Assembly: GCA_902384795.1 (NCBI GenBank)
Contig: CABMDC010000016.1
Span: 1-53,916 of the forward strand
Direction: 5' to 3'
Source of the DNA: Candidatus Gugararchaeum adminiculabundum
GTDB lineage: Archaea; Micrarchaeota; Micrarchaeia; Burarchaeales; Gugararchaeaceae
DNA: 53,916 nucleotides
The position numbers and the translations under genes were made by a program. Position 1 is the stretch's first letter. Each line of letters opens with the position of its first letter. Below, one piece after another: positions 40,674 through 49,135 of this stretch. The notes under the pieces were generated by a model. The model did not search any database. It saw nothing but the letters and a program-made list of their open reading frames with translations, and had not been told where the DNA came from.

Positions 40674-41147
40674 TTGTATAGTTCAACTAGAAAAGGACAG
40701 GGTTCAACCGAATATTTGGTCTTGCTCGCCATAGTTCTTGTGGTGGCAGGGGTCGTTGTCTATTTGCTCGGATTCTTCCCCGGATTGACCGGAGGGATCA
40801 GCGAGGACCAGAGCAAAATCTACTGGAAGAGCATCACGCCCATAAGCATCATTGATTACACCATTGCAAGCGGGACAGGCCTCGCGCAGGTTGACATGCA
40901 GAACACGCTTAACGAGGATGTTTCAATCACCTCGATTTCATTCGACGGGAACGCGCTCACAGGGCTGACTAACGCCAATTTGACCGCAGGGCAGAGGAAA
41001 ACCATCAGCGGGACAATTCCCTCGGGAGTGCGCTGCACCGGGCCGGGCACCCAGTTCTCCTATAGGGTTGTGATCACCTACAACACCAAGAACCTGCTAG
41101 GAAAGCAGGAACAGGGGGACAAGGAGCTCGTAGGGAAATGTACCTAG
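40674..41147 (+). CDS. Class III type IV pilin, probable major pilin
   Basis: 157 aa from a TTG at 40674, just after GGTGAT; an ATG nearby is in the wrong frame. The signal MYSSTRKGQGSTEYLVLLAI is a textbook EppA-type class III prepilin signal: cleavage expected between Gly8 and Gln9, with the QGSTEYL motif. The mature protein is small with two cysteines (RCTG, KCT at the end). Its size, perfect signal and place at the end of the motor genes fit the main structural pilin. Its upstream AAAGATTAAAATAAGG may hold a separate promoter. Confidence 0.92.
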   Translation: MYSSTRKGQGSTEYLVLLAIVLVVAGVVVYLLGFFPGLTGGISEDQSKIYWKSITPISIIDYTIASGTGLAQVDMQNTLNEDVSITSISFDGNALTGLTNANLTAGQRKTISGTIPSGVRCTGPGTQFSYRVVITYNTKNLLGKQEQGDKELVGKCT

Positions 41148-41156
41148 TTTATATTA

Positions 41157-41179
41157 TCTTTTTTCTTTAATTTTCTTTT
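41157..41179 (+). terminator. T-rich tract after the pilin gene
   Basis: TCTTTTTTCTTTAATTTTC-type pyrimidine run in the 32-bp gap after the pilin stop. Archaeal termination often uses such U-tracts without a hairpin. It also directly precedes the ATG at 41180, so a role in that gene's start is possible. Confidence 0.4.
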
Positions 41180-42145
41180 ATGTATGACGTATTGGGATTG
41201 GGAACCGCGGTTGTGGACTATTTCGCCAAGTGCGATGACAGGGAGCTGGCCAAGCTTGGCTTGGTTAAAGGCGCTTCCAATTTCTATGACAATGCGATTG
41301 TGCAGAATCTGATTGAGGGCATTTCAGGAAAAATTTTCATGAAAGCGGCCGGGGACAATGCGCGCAATGTGTGCGAAGCGGTAGCGCGGCTTGGCGGCAA
41401 GCCTGCCTATGCGAGCATGATTGGGGATGACAGGGAAGGCGGATTTTTCGAGTCCAATTTGAAGGAGATTGGAATCAACAGCCTGCTGGAAAAAACAGGA
41501 GGAAAAGCCGGCACCGGGAGAATTATCACTTTTATTACTCCGGATTTGGAGCGCACGTTCGTGGTGAATTTGGGGGACACGCCTTCCTATTCGCGCATTT
41601 TGAAAAAGGAGATTGATGGATGTAAATATTTCTTCTGCACTTCCATTACAACCGCCTGGGACACCAATATTGCGAAAGCGTCGGTGGAATGCATGAAGTA
41701 TGCCGGAAACCACGCGGACAACGGGGTCGCCTATGCGCTGGAAAGCCCGCCGCTTATCAAAAAGGAAAAGGACAAGATAATGAAAATAGTGGAGCAGCAT
41801 GTGGATGTGCTTTTCTGCAACCGTTCGGAATTGGCTGCGCTCACCGGATTGAACGACCCCCATGCGGCGATCAGGGAGATCGAGGATTTGGTTCCGAACA
41901 TTTGCGTGAAGCTTGGGAAGAAAGGCTCGATCCTGAAGGATGAGATCGGGGATAGCTACGAACAGAAAGTATACCCGGCCAAGGCGGTTGATACGACCGG
42001 GGCAGGGGATTTCTATGCCGGCGGGGTTCTGTATGCGCTGGCGCAGGGGAAAACCCTGAAGGAAGCAGGGGATATCGGGTCGCGCATTGCAGCCAAGAAA
42101 GTGGAGCAGTTTGGCGCGCGCTTGGATAAGAGTTTTAAGCTCTAG
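41180..42145 (+). CDS. PfkB-family carbohydrate/nucleoside kinase, possibly adenosine kinase
   Basis: 321 aa. The PfkB signatures are GDNARNVCEAVARLGG (motif 1, with the N and GG) and DTTGAGDFYAGGVLYALAQG (motif 2, with the anion hole and catalytic Asp). The overall layout, including SMIGDDREGGFFESNLKEIG, resembles the ribokinase/adenosine kinase group. With AHCY and an SAH/MTA deaminase in the same window, adenosine or inosine as substrate is attractive but only inferred. PfkB members are hard to assign by sequence. Confidence 0.9.
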   Translation: MYDVLGLGTAVVDYFAKCDDRELAKLGLVKGASNFYDNAIVQNLIEGISGKIFMKAAGDNARNVCEAVARLGGKPAYASMIGDDREGGFFESNLKEIGINSLLEKTGGKAGTGRIITFITPDLERTFVVNLGDTPSYSRILKKEIDGCKYFFCTSITTAWDTNIAKASVECMKYAGNHADNGVAYALESPPLIKKEKDKIMKIVEQHVDVLFCNRSELAALTGLNDPHAAIREIEDLVPNICVKLGKKGSILKDEIGDSYEQKVYPAKAVDTTGAGDFYAGGVLYALAQGKTLKEAGDIGSRIAAKKVEQFGARLDKSFKL

Positions 42146-42185
42146 GACTATAACATTAATAAACACTTTTTGACATAATTAAGTG

Positions 42186-42827
42186 ATGGCGGACAATGGA
42201 CCACTTTTAACTGCGTATCAGATAGCTATGCAAAGGGCTGGCGGGATAAAAGAAACAAAAACAGCTGGAGCCGCGGCTCCGGGGATGCAGGCGACGCAGG
42301 AGAAATCCTCAGGACCGCAAATTGGCAGGTACCACGTGAGTGAACGCTATTTTTCTATTGTTAGGAGAAGGCTGGAGAAAAAGCTCGGAAAGGAAGCGTC
42401 CGGGAAGCTGATGCAAAATGAGGAGCGCGTCAATTTCGCAACTGGGATAATTTTCAAAGAACTTGGAATTACAGGGAATGAAGCGGAGTTTTTATTGCGC
42501 GAACCCCTTGACGGCATTTTGAAGCCTACGCCAAGAAGGGGCTGGGACGTGAGCCATTTTTCAAGTTCGGTCTGGGAACACTGGGGGCTGGACACAAAAA
42601 AACTTCATGATTATCTGATTGGAAAAGTCAAAAGCAAAATGCAGACGTCGCGGGAATTTGAAAAGGACGCGCTGCCAGTGATTATTGAAACGGCAGTTTC
42701 TGTAAGAGGTTATCTTCTGGGCAATGAAATGTGGAAACGGACAGAAGCGGACCTGGGGGGAGAGGAAGCCCGGAGGAGTGGCAACTGGCACCGTTTATAC
42801 CCCAAGTTATGCAGATTAGGGAGATGA
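42186..42827 (+). CDS. 5' part of a frameshifted methyltransferase gene
   Basis: 213 aa from the ATG at 42186. The product is soluble and helical (VSERYFSIVRRRLEKKLGKEAS; WDVSHFSSSVWEHWGLDTKKL) and looks like an N-terminal recognition domain. After LGG at about residue 193 the frame turns into an Arg-rich stretch (EEARRSGNWHRLYPKLCRLGR) and stops, while the frame at +2 continues with good coding character. The junction lies at the GGGGGG run 42755-42760. One more G would join this frame to the methyltransferase part. The two parts are probably one gene, broken, mis-sequenced or recoded. Confidence 0.7.
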   Translation: MADNGPLLTAYQIAMQRAGGIKETKTAGAAAPGMQATQEKSSGPQIGRYHVSERYFSIVRRRLEKKLGKEASGKLMQNEERVNFATGIIFKELGITGNEAEFLLREPLDGILKPTPRRGWDVSHFSSSVWEHWGLDTKKLHDYLIGKVKSKMQTSREFEKDALPVIIETAVSVRGYLLGNEMWKRTEADLGGEEARRSGNWHRLYPKLCRLGR

Positions 42828-43678
42828 CTGCGAATTTCTTTATTCAGATGATCAGGAACGACAGGAAGGAGATGGCTGCCAGGGAAGCGGTGATAATTGA
42901 CCTTGGAACTGGGAGTGGAAGCTCTGCATGCAGCATGGCCGAGCACCTGAAAGAGAGGGGGATTGAGGCAGTGAGGATTGTTCTGGTTGACAGGAGCAAA
43001 AACGCGCTTGCTATTGCAGTCAAAAAACTTGCGGAAACAGGATTCCCCAGGGACAAAATAAACCCGATAAACTGCGATTCCCTTGAACTTCTTGAAAATG
43101 AAAAAATAGCCGAGCTAGGCAAGGCGGATTTTGTAATTGCAAACTCCCTTGTCTACTCCGTGGACCCAATGATATACTTTGATTTGATAAACGAACTTTT
43201 GAGGCCAGGGGGAAGGGCGGTTGTCTCTGGCTATGAAAGTGTGGTGAAAAGAAGCAGAAATTTGAGAGTGATTGATGAAGCGTGGAAAAAAGTCTCCCAT
43301 GACGGACGTTACTATGCTTGGGCAGGGATACCGGAATATGCACCGAAAGGGGAGGCGTTTATTTCTATGGAGGAGTTCAAATCCATGAGAAAACTACTGG
43401 AATACAGTGAAAGAAGTGGTTTTGGAACTAGTGGAATACACGAATATTTCGAAAAGCAGCTTAGGGAGGGCAAACCCATTGATTTTATCGGATATTTGGA
43501 AAACCGGGGAGATATAGAACTGATAGATAATTTCAGAACACTGCTGACGATAATGGAATGCGGAGGAGTAGTATCGAATAGCGCAAAGGGATATTTTGAA
43601 ATGGGAGGATATTCTTTCGGTTCACCGGTGATGACACAATCGGTCTATTTATTGGAACTGACAAAGCCGAAGAATTAG
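42731..43678 (+). CDS. 3' part of the same gene: SAM-dependent methyltransferase domain
   Basis: The open frame begins at a GTG (42731) but real coding character starts about 42761, with EEWQLAPFIPQVMQIREMTANF. The SAM-binding motif is VIIDLGTGSGSSACSMAEHL, then VRIVLVDRSKNALAIA (motif II), NPINCDSLELL and ADFVIANSLVYSV (motif IV), with a class I Rossmann layout. The N-terminus before the domain is supplied by the upstream frame. No SD fits the GTG. Substrate unknown. The stop overlaps the opposing deaminase gene by 4 bp (43675-43678). Confidence 0.75.
   Translation: METDRSGPGGRGSPEEWQLAPFIPQVMQIREMTANFFIQMIRNDRKEMAAREAVIIDLGTGSGSSACSMAEHLKERGIEAVRIVLVDRSKNALAIAVKKLAETGFPRDKINPINCDSLELLENEKIAELGKADFVIANSLVYSVDPMIYFDLINELLRPGGRAVVSGYESVVKRSRNLRVIDEAWKKVSHDGRYYAWAGIPEYAPKGEAFISMEEFKSMRKLLEYSERSGFGTSGIHEYFEKQLREGKPIDFIGYLENRGDIELIDNFRTLLTIMECGGVVSNSAKGYFEMGGYSFGSPVMTQSVYLLELTKPKN
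42755..42760 (+). other. GGGGGG run at the frameshift junction
   Basis: Six consecutive G at the point where coding potential shifts frame. A seventh G would fuse the two frames into one methyltransferase of about 497 aa. It could be a sequencing or assembly error, a slippage-prone phase-variable tract, or a recoding site. Confidence 0.65.
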
Positions 43679-44964
43679 AATTTCTCGGCTATCTTCTGAA
43701 CCTGCTTTCCGATTTCTTCCTCGTTTATTCCTTTCACGCACAGCTTTTTTTCACGCACTACGAATTTTCCGCCAACCATCACATCAGTGACATTGGACGG
43801 GTCTGCCGCGTAAACTATTTGCGAAACCGCATTGTGAAGCGGGCGCAAATTGGGCGAGTTCAGGTCCAAGAGAACGATGTCTGCATCTTTTCCTTTTTCA
43901 ATCGAGCCGCCATTGAAGCCGAGCATCTTTGAGCCATTAATTGTGGCGCAATCCAACGCCTGCTGGGCCGGCATTACTGTCCCGTCCCATCTTTGATTCT
44001 TCTGAGCCAGGCAGGCGAGCTTCATTTCAGAAAACATGGAATGGGAATTGTTGCTTGCTGCCCCGTCCGTGCCAATGCCGACTTTCACTTTTGCATCGAA
44101 CAATTCGGGAAGGGGCGCGACTCCGCCGCTTGCCAATTTCATGTTGCTTGCAGGGCAGTGGGCAATGGAAACACCCTTCTTGCCTAGGAGTTCACACTCG
44201 CGCTTGGAAAGCCAGACACCATGGGCGGCAATCACGTTTGGGCCAAGGAAGCCGATGGAATCCAGATATTCGGCCGGCCTTTTCTTTTTCTGCTTGAGCG
44301 AGTCAGCTAACTCTTTCCTTGTTTCACTCAGGTGAATGTGAAGCTTCAGGCTGTTTTCCCTGGCAATGCGCGCTGATTCGCGCAAAAGTTCTTCGGAGCA
44401 GGTGTAGGGCGCATGGGGGCAGACGCTTGCCTTGATGAGGCCACCCGGGCTGCTTGCTTTGATGCTGGCGATTGAATTTTTGCATTCCTTTAGCTCCTTT
44501 TCCCGCTTGCTGGAATCACCCAAATCAATCATGCCATAGCCGATTAATCCGCGGATGCTGATTTTCTCGGCTGCTTTTGCGATTTCCGAAATCTGGAAAT
44601 ACATGTCATTGAAGCAGGTTGTCCCGCCTCGGAGCATTTCAATGAACGAGAGAAGCGAGCCGGAGTAAATGTCGCTTGGGGTAAGCTTGGATTCCGCTGG
44701 CCAGATTCTTTTTTCCAGCCATTCCTGCAGGCGCAAATCATCCCCATAGCCGCGGAGCAGGCTCATTGCCGCATGGGTGTGGGTGTTCACCAGGCCGGGC
44801 ATAAGGAGCTTGTCCTTGCAGTCAATTGTTTCGTCGTAGTTTGAACCTTTGGCTTCTTTGCTTACCTCTGTGATTGCGCCGTTTTCCACAACTACATCTA
44901 GGCGCGAGCATTCACGCGAGGAATTCTGCGTAACGACCAGTGCGTTCCTGAACAGGGTTTTCAT
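43675..44964 (-). CDS. mtaD: SAH/MTA deaminase-like amidohydrolase (MtaD/TrzA family)
   Basis: 429 aa from the ATG at 44964. Metal-site motifs are HTHAAMSLLRG (near the N-terminus), HIHLSET, AAHGVWLS and GTDGAASNNS, in the order and spacing of the TrzA/MtaD subgroup. The family deaminates S-adenosylhomocysteine, methylthioadenosine or 5'-deoxyadenosine to the inosyl form; the exact substrate needs assay. The C-terminal beta domain carries the VGGKFVVREKK segment. Function fits next to AHCY and the PfkB kinase. Confidence 0.9.
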   Translation of the reverse strand: MKTLFRNALVVTQNSSRECSRLDVVVENGAITEVSKEAKGSNYDETIDCKDKLLMPGLVNTHTHAAMSLLRGYGDDLRLQEWLEKRIWPAESKLTPSDIYSGSLLSFIEMLRGGTTCFNDMYFQISEIAKAAEKISIRGLIGYGMIDLGDSSKREKELKECKNSIASIKASSPGGLIKASVCPHAPYTCSEELLRESARIARENSLKLHIHLSETRKELADSLKQKKKRPAEYLDSIGFLGPNVIAAHGVWLSKRECELLGKKGVSIAHCPASNMKLASGGVAPLPELFDAKVKVGIGTDGAASNNSHSMFSEMKLACLAQKNQRWDGTVMPAQQALDCATINGSKMLGFNGGSIEKGKDADIVLLDLNSPNLRPLHNAVSQIVYAADPSNVTDVMVGGKFVVREKKLCVKGINEEEIGKQVQKIAEKF

Positions 44965-44996
44965 TGCTAGAGATAGGAAGGGGGCTGTTTTTATAA

Positions 44997-45383
44997 TTGA
45001 CTTGCCCAAAAAAATGCGTGGACGAGGCTAAAACAGCGGTCGCAGCTGCACTAATCGCCCTAATCGGGGTAATGCTCCTTTACTATTTTTCGCAGAATAC
45101 GGGCGCAACTCCGATGAAAATCGGAGAATTGAGCTACAAGAATATAGGGGAAAAAATCGAGGCTAATGGAATTATTGCAAGCGCAAAAATGAGCGGAAAA
45201 ACCTGCATGATGGATTTCTGCGAGAGCAAGGCGAATGATAGCGCCTGCATCTCTGTTGTTTCGTTTGACAAGGACTATACTCAGCAAGCAGGCTATGGCG
45301 CGCAGGTTACTGGAGAAGTTCAGCTGTACAAGGGGAATCTGGAGATTGTTGCTGATAAAGTGATTGTTGAGGCTGTAAAGTGA
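44997..45383 (+). CDS. Small membrane-anchored protein with OB-fold-like domain
   Basis: 128 aa from a TTG at 44997; a GTG at 45018 is as likely. One TM helix (residues about 12-30) is followed by a domain with KIGELSYKNIGEKIEANGIIASAK and GAQVTGEVQLYKGNLEIVADKVIVE, the beta pattern of tRNA_anti/OB-fold modules. Four cysteines lie outside (CMMDFCES, ACIS). It is divergent from the deaminase gene, only 32 bp away. Function unknown; OB-fold call is moderate. Confidence 0.6.
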   Translation: MTCPKKCVDEAKTAVAAALIALIGVMLLYYFSQNTGATPMKIGELSYKNIGEKIEANGIIASAKMSGKTCMMDFCESKANDSACISVVSFDKDYTQQAGYGAQVTGEVQLYKGNLEIVADKVIVEAVK

Positions 45384-45423
45384 AAAATGAAAAAATAAGC
45401 GTGAAGAACGAGATGAATAAATT

Positions 45424-46605
45424 ATGGATTTGATTGGGGCGATTGTTGGAATTCTGCTCGGAATTTTCAGCAGCCTGATTCCGGGAATCCATTCCAATAC
45501 CATTGCCGCGCTTCTGCTTCACACCGGGACTGAGACGAATTTTCTCATAGCCGTGATTATTGCAGTGACTGCCGTGCATGTGGTGATTTCATTCGCGCCT
45601 GCGCTTTTCCTGGGAATTCCCGAAGCTGAAACAATTGTTTCCGTATTGCCTGGGCATAGGATGGTGCTTGAGGGGAAAGGCAGGAAAGCGCTGCATGCGG
45701 TTGCAATTTCCGCGCTCGTGGCCGCTGTTGCCACTGCGCTTCTTTCGCCATTAGTTGCACCTTTTCTCCCAAAAGTGAATGATGCGATCCGCCCGCTTCT
45801 TTTGCCGGTAATCTCATTTGCCTCTGTTTTCCTTTTGCTCCATGAGCGCGAGCCAAAGAAAATTTTGATTGCCGCGTTTATTTTTGTTTTATCCGGGGCG
45901 CTGGGGATTATTCTTCTGAATTCAAATGTGGTGAACGAGCCGCTTTTGCCCGCATTTTCCGGGGCGTTCGCGCTTTCAGGCATTTTGATTTCATTGAGGA
46001 AAAAGGGGGGAAGCGGAAAAATTGGAAACCAGGAGAGCGGGGAGATTGATTTCCGAAATCTGCTGCCTGCGATTCTGCTTGGGGTGATTTTCGGGGCTGC
46101 CGCTGATTTGATTCCTGCCATAAGCACGCCTGCGCAAATCGCGGTTTTCGCCTCGCTGCTGATTGCCATGGATTCGCTAAGATTTCTTGCCTTTTCCAGC
46201 GCGCTCGCCTCAAGCCACATGGTTTTTTCGCTCACAGCCCTGGCGCAGATCGGGGTTGCGAGAACAGGCTCGGCCATAGCCCTGCGGAGCGCGGCGGATT
46301 TTTCGCAGCTGCTCCTTCCGGAAATGATTGGCCTGAGCATTGTGGCAATCGCGATAGGGGCGCTTGGCCTGCTTTTCATTTCAGGGAAAATGGAATCGCT
46401 CGCAAGAATTGACGAGAGGAAAATGAACCTGCTTGTGTTCGGCTATTTGATTTTCCTGGCATTTGCCATGGGCGGGCCGCTCGGGCTTTTGGTGCTCGCA
46501 ACTTCCGCCATGATCGGGCTGATAGGGCCGTTCACCGGGGTGAAAAGAACACATTTTATGGGAGTAATAATAGTACCGACTATTTTGGGGATGGCGGGTT
46601 TTTGA
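45424..46605 (+). CDS. TctA-like (COG1784) membrane protein
   Basis: 393 aa with about ten TM helices. The N-terminus GIVGILLGIFSSLIPGIHSN fits the archaeal tripartite tricarboxylate permease-like group, with the LIPGIH.NT.A motif at residues about 18-30, and a second motif (GVIFGAAADLIPAISTPAQIA) about 210 residues later, the inverted-repeat signature of this family. The family's substrate in archaea is not known. It starts 40 bp after the OB-fold gene and converges on the orphan gene at 46618. Confidence 0.82.
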   Translation: MDLIGAIVGILLGIFSSLIPGIHSNTIAALLLHTGTETNFLIAVIIAVTAVHVVISFAPALFLGIPEAETIVSVLPGHRMVLEGKGRKALHAVAISALVAAVATALLSPLVAPFLPKVNDAIRPLLLPVISFASVFLLLHEREPKKILIAAFIFVLSGALGIILLNSNVVNEPLLPAFSGAFALSGILISLRKKGGSGKIGNQESGEIDFRNLLPAILLGVIFGAAADLIPAISTPAQIAVFASLLIAMDSLRFLAFSSALASSHMVFSLTALAQIGVARTGSAIALRSAADFSQLLLPEMIGLSIVAIAIGALGLLFISGKMESLARIDERKMNLLVFGYLIFLAFAMGGPLGLLVLATSAMIGLIGPFTGVKRTHFMGVIIVPTILGMAGF

Positions 46606-46617
46606 TTTCTAATTTAA

Positions 46618-48993
46618 TCAGCGTTGCTTCCTGAATCCGCCGAGTGAAAAAATAGATCGCTTTGTTTGCTTTTCAGGTGCAACAACTGAAGGCTGCCCAG
46701 GGCCGGTTACTTCCGATGTATCCAGGTGCCGGCGTTCGAACTGATCGGGCATTTGGATGCCTGCCGCTTCAGCGGTTTTTGGCGGTTCTGGCTGCGCAGG
46801 GGTTATTTCTTTTGGGGGTATTCGCAATAGCACGGGGGCAGGAGCAGTAGCCGCTGGCTCGGAAACGGTTGCAGTGGCGGTTGGCGATGGATCTGGCGCG
46901 AGGATCGGCGGAAACTCCGGCTGGGCGTTCCTTCTATTGCTAAGATTGGCGAGCACTCCGGGAGCAAACTTTGCTGTGAGCGGATTTGGATTTATGGGTG
47001 AGAGTTTGACTGCGGGATATTCGGCACTGGAATAGCGGCGTAACCGGCGCGCGGCACGGATGCCTGCCCGCGCCCCTAGGTGCCGCAATATTGGTTTGCT
47101 GGTTTGCGGCCGTGTTTTTGGAATAGTTAGGGCGGGATAGCCTGCAAGGGGAGTGGCAGCTGCCGCAGGCTTTGGCACCGGTGAATCGCGGTGTTTCGCT
47201 GGGCCGGTGGAGGATAGGTGGTAGGCAAAAAATGTTCCTATAAAGGCAGCCGTAAAAATGCCTGCGGCCAATGCTGCGGGAAAGTGCCTGCTCTTTTCAT
47301 TTCCGGGAATAAGGCGGTAGGCAAGACTGTAGTCCGCAAGCCGCCGAATCTCAATGGTTGTTTCTGGCTCGATAAATGGAATTGGATTAAGCGGAGTAAT
47401 GGATCGCGGCCGGAATACTGCGGGATCTGTCTTTGACAGGAGAAGCGCCAACTGCATCTGCGTGGTTGCCCTTAGCCTTTGCAGCTCCGGATTTGTTTCA
47501 AAAGCTGAAGGGCCGGGGGATGGAAATTTCTGGTTTAGATATTCCACATACCACGCCAATTGCACTGAAAGCGGAACATCGGACTGGTCCTGGAATGAGG
47601 CGGGATCCTTGGTTGACAGGAGATCGGACAATTGCTGCGCGGTTGAGCGCACTCGCGTAAGTTCCATGGGAATTCTGATTGGTTTTTTGGAAGTTGCCTG
47701 GGCTTGGGTTGGAAGCAGTTCCACCGGAACAGTAGCCACTTGGTGCGGAATCTGGAATTCAGGCGCGCCTGTTGCAGGGGATTGGATTGCGAAATCCAGC
47801 GCGGTTGTTTTAGGCTGCAACAAATCCACTTTATGGGTTTTCACCGCTTGCGGCAAGCCAAAAATCTCTGCGCGCAAAGCGTTCAGTTTCTTGCTTAATT
47901 CGGGAGCGCTCAACTCGGTAAGATTGTTTTCTACTATGAAATCGAACAGTTCGCCCTGGTTGATTGAAACTTTTCTTTTGTCCTGGGCGGTGTAGCATTT
48001 GTTTCCCTTGCCTTTGACAATAGCGAACTTCCTTTCCTGCGGAGGGGAATTCTTAAGCCCGGGACCGGTGTATCTGAACCAGATCTCCTGGCCCAGGCAA
48101 TCTCCCCGGGGCTTCCCGTTTTCATCTTCGCCCGCGTAAAAATTGAACTGGGAAATTGAATTCAGAGTCCTTTTGCCTGTGCCGTATTCCGTTACCATTG
48201 ATTCGAAAGTGTCAATCATTTCCAGCTTTTGCTGTGCGGAGGATGGAAGCACTTGCGCTTCTTGCTCCCCGGCGGGCGCTGCAGGTTTCGGGGCCAGGAT
48301 TACTGCATTTACTTGGGACCGCACCAATGCGAGCGGCTCCGGAGATGGCAGCCGGGGCAAGAATTCCAACTGCACGGATGCTTGCGGCTTGGCCGCTGCG
48401 GTGCAGGAGTCCAATAGGGACCAGACGGCATCCTGAAGATTCGACAGGTTGGACGAGTCTGGGCCGGCAGCGAAATTTCGTGGGAGGACAATGGACTGCT
48501 CCCCTTTTTTCGCGTCAATCATAACGATTATCCCCACCTCGGACGCCAGGTGGAAATTGCGGATCGGGATATAGCCGTTCAGGTGAACGACAACACTGTC
48601 CCCTTTCTCGGACTGGTGCAGGTGCACCTGCTTGACTTCATCGGACATGGACAGGGTATTTTGCAGGAACACCTCCCATATCGCCTTGTTGCGGATGCTG
48701 CGGAGCGCGTTCACTTTTTCGGCTATGGACATTTGCTTGAAATTCGGCACCTGCCCGCTGAATTTGCCAACCAGCGCGAGCCGCTGTTCTTTTGTGAGCC
48801 TTGGAATAGCCCGGGCGTCCACTGCCCCGCCATTCACCAGCGCCTGCCTTGCCTCGAGCAGCTCGATTAGAATTTTGGCGTTGGAAATGATCCAAAGAGC
48901 CGAGGCTGTGTCTATTTTCAATGCACTGGAAACGACTCCTCGCGCTAACCCGCCCGCCCCGGGGCTGGATGTTATTAGTTCGGAATTACTCAC
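46618..48993 (-). CDS. 791-aa orphan protein with one TM helix and Pro/Ala-rich tail
   Basis: GTG start at 48993, five bases after a GGTG SD. The N-terminal 200 residues are helical (ALWIISNAKILIELLEARQAL...). A middle region includes KPRGDCLGQEIWFRYTGPG and later LSVQLAWYVEYLNQKFPSPGPSAFE. Two similar segments (TAQQLSDLLSTKDPASF and QMQLALLLSKTDPAVF) suggest internal repeats, at about 455 and 510. One TM helix lies near 580-600, followed by a 190-residue Pro/Ala/Thr-rich tail ending RSIFSLGGFRKQR. I recognise no family. One TM and large flanking domains suggest a membrane-anchored scaffold; this is inference. Confidence 0.72.
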   Translation of the reverse strand: MSNSELITSSPGAGGLARGVVSSALKIDTASALWIISNAKILIELLEARQALVNGGAVDARAIPRLTKEQRLALVGKFSGQVPNFKQMSIAEKVNALRSIRNKAIWEVFLQNTLSMSDEVKQVHLHQSEKGDSVVVHLNGYIPIRNFHLASEVGIIVMIDAKKGEQSIVLPRNFAAGPDSSNLSNLQDAVWSLLDSCTAAAKPQASVQLEFLPRLPSPEPLALVRSQVNAVILAPKPAAPAGEQEAQVLPSSAQQKLEMIDTFESMVTEYGTGKRTLNSISQFNFYAGEDENGKPRGDCLGQEIWFRYTGPGLKNSPPQERKFAIVKGKGNKCYTAQDKRKVSINQGELFDFIVENNLTELSAPELSKKLNALRAEIFGLPQAVKTHKVDLLQPKTTALDFAIQSPATGAPEFQIPHQVATVPVELLPTQAQATSKKPIRIPMELTRVRSTAQQLSDLLSTKDPASFQDQSDVPLSVQLAWYVEYLNQKFPSPGPSAFETNPELQRLRATTQMQLALLLSKTDPAVFRPRSITPLNPIPFIEPETTIEIRRLADYSLAYRLIPGNEKSRHFPAALAAGIFTAAFIGTFFAYHLSSTGPAKHRDSPVPKPAAAATPLAGYPALTIPKTRPQTSKPILRHLGARAGIRAARRLRRYSSAEYPAVKLSPINPNPLTAKFAPGVLANLSNRRNAQPEFPPILAPDPSPTATATVSEPAATAPAPVLLRIPPKEITPAQPEPPKTAEAAGIQMPDQFERRHLDTSEVTGPGQPSVVAPEKQTKRSIFSLGGFRKQR

Positions 48994-49135
48994 GCACGCA
49001 CCTGGTAAAAAATTGATTAACTGGCAGAATATTGCAGAAACCCATAAATAAACCTTTCCGTTAACAACACGCGGGGCTCGGGGCGGCTGATGGTTAACGC
49101 AAGATTAAAATAGATGGGCAGGCAAGTCCGGTGCT

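Noticed and set aside
41324-42166. A 280-codon minus-strand frame inside the PfkB kinase gene
   Set aside because: Antisense to a gene with both PfkB signatures; no family pattern of its own.
42731-42760. Independent GTG start for the methyltransferase half
   Set aside because: No SD precedes it and the first ten codons lack coding character; a frameshift at the G run explains both frames better.
45519-46379. A 286-codon minus-strand frame inside the TctA-like gene
   Set aside because: Shadow of a multi-TM gene; the product is low-complexity Ala/Lys/Ser with no recognisable motif.
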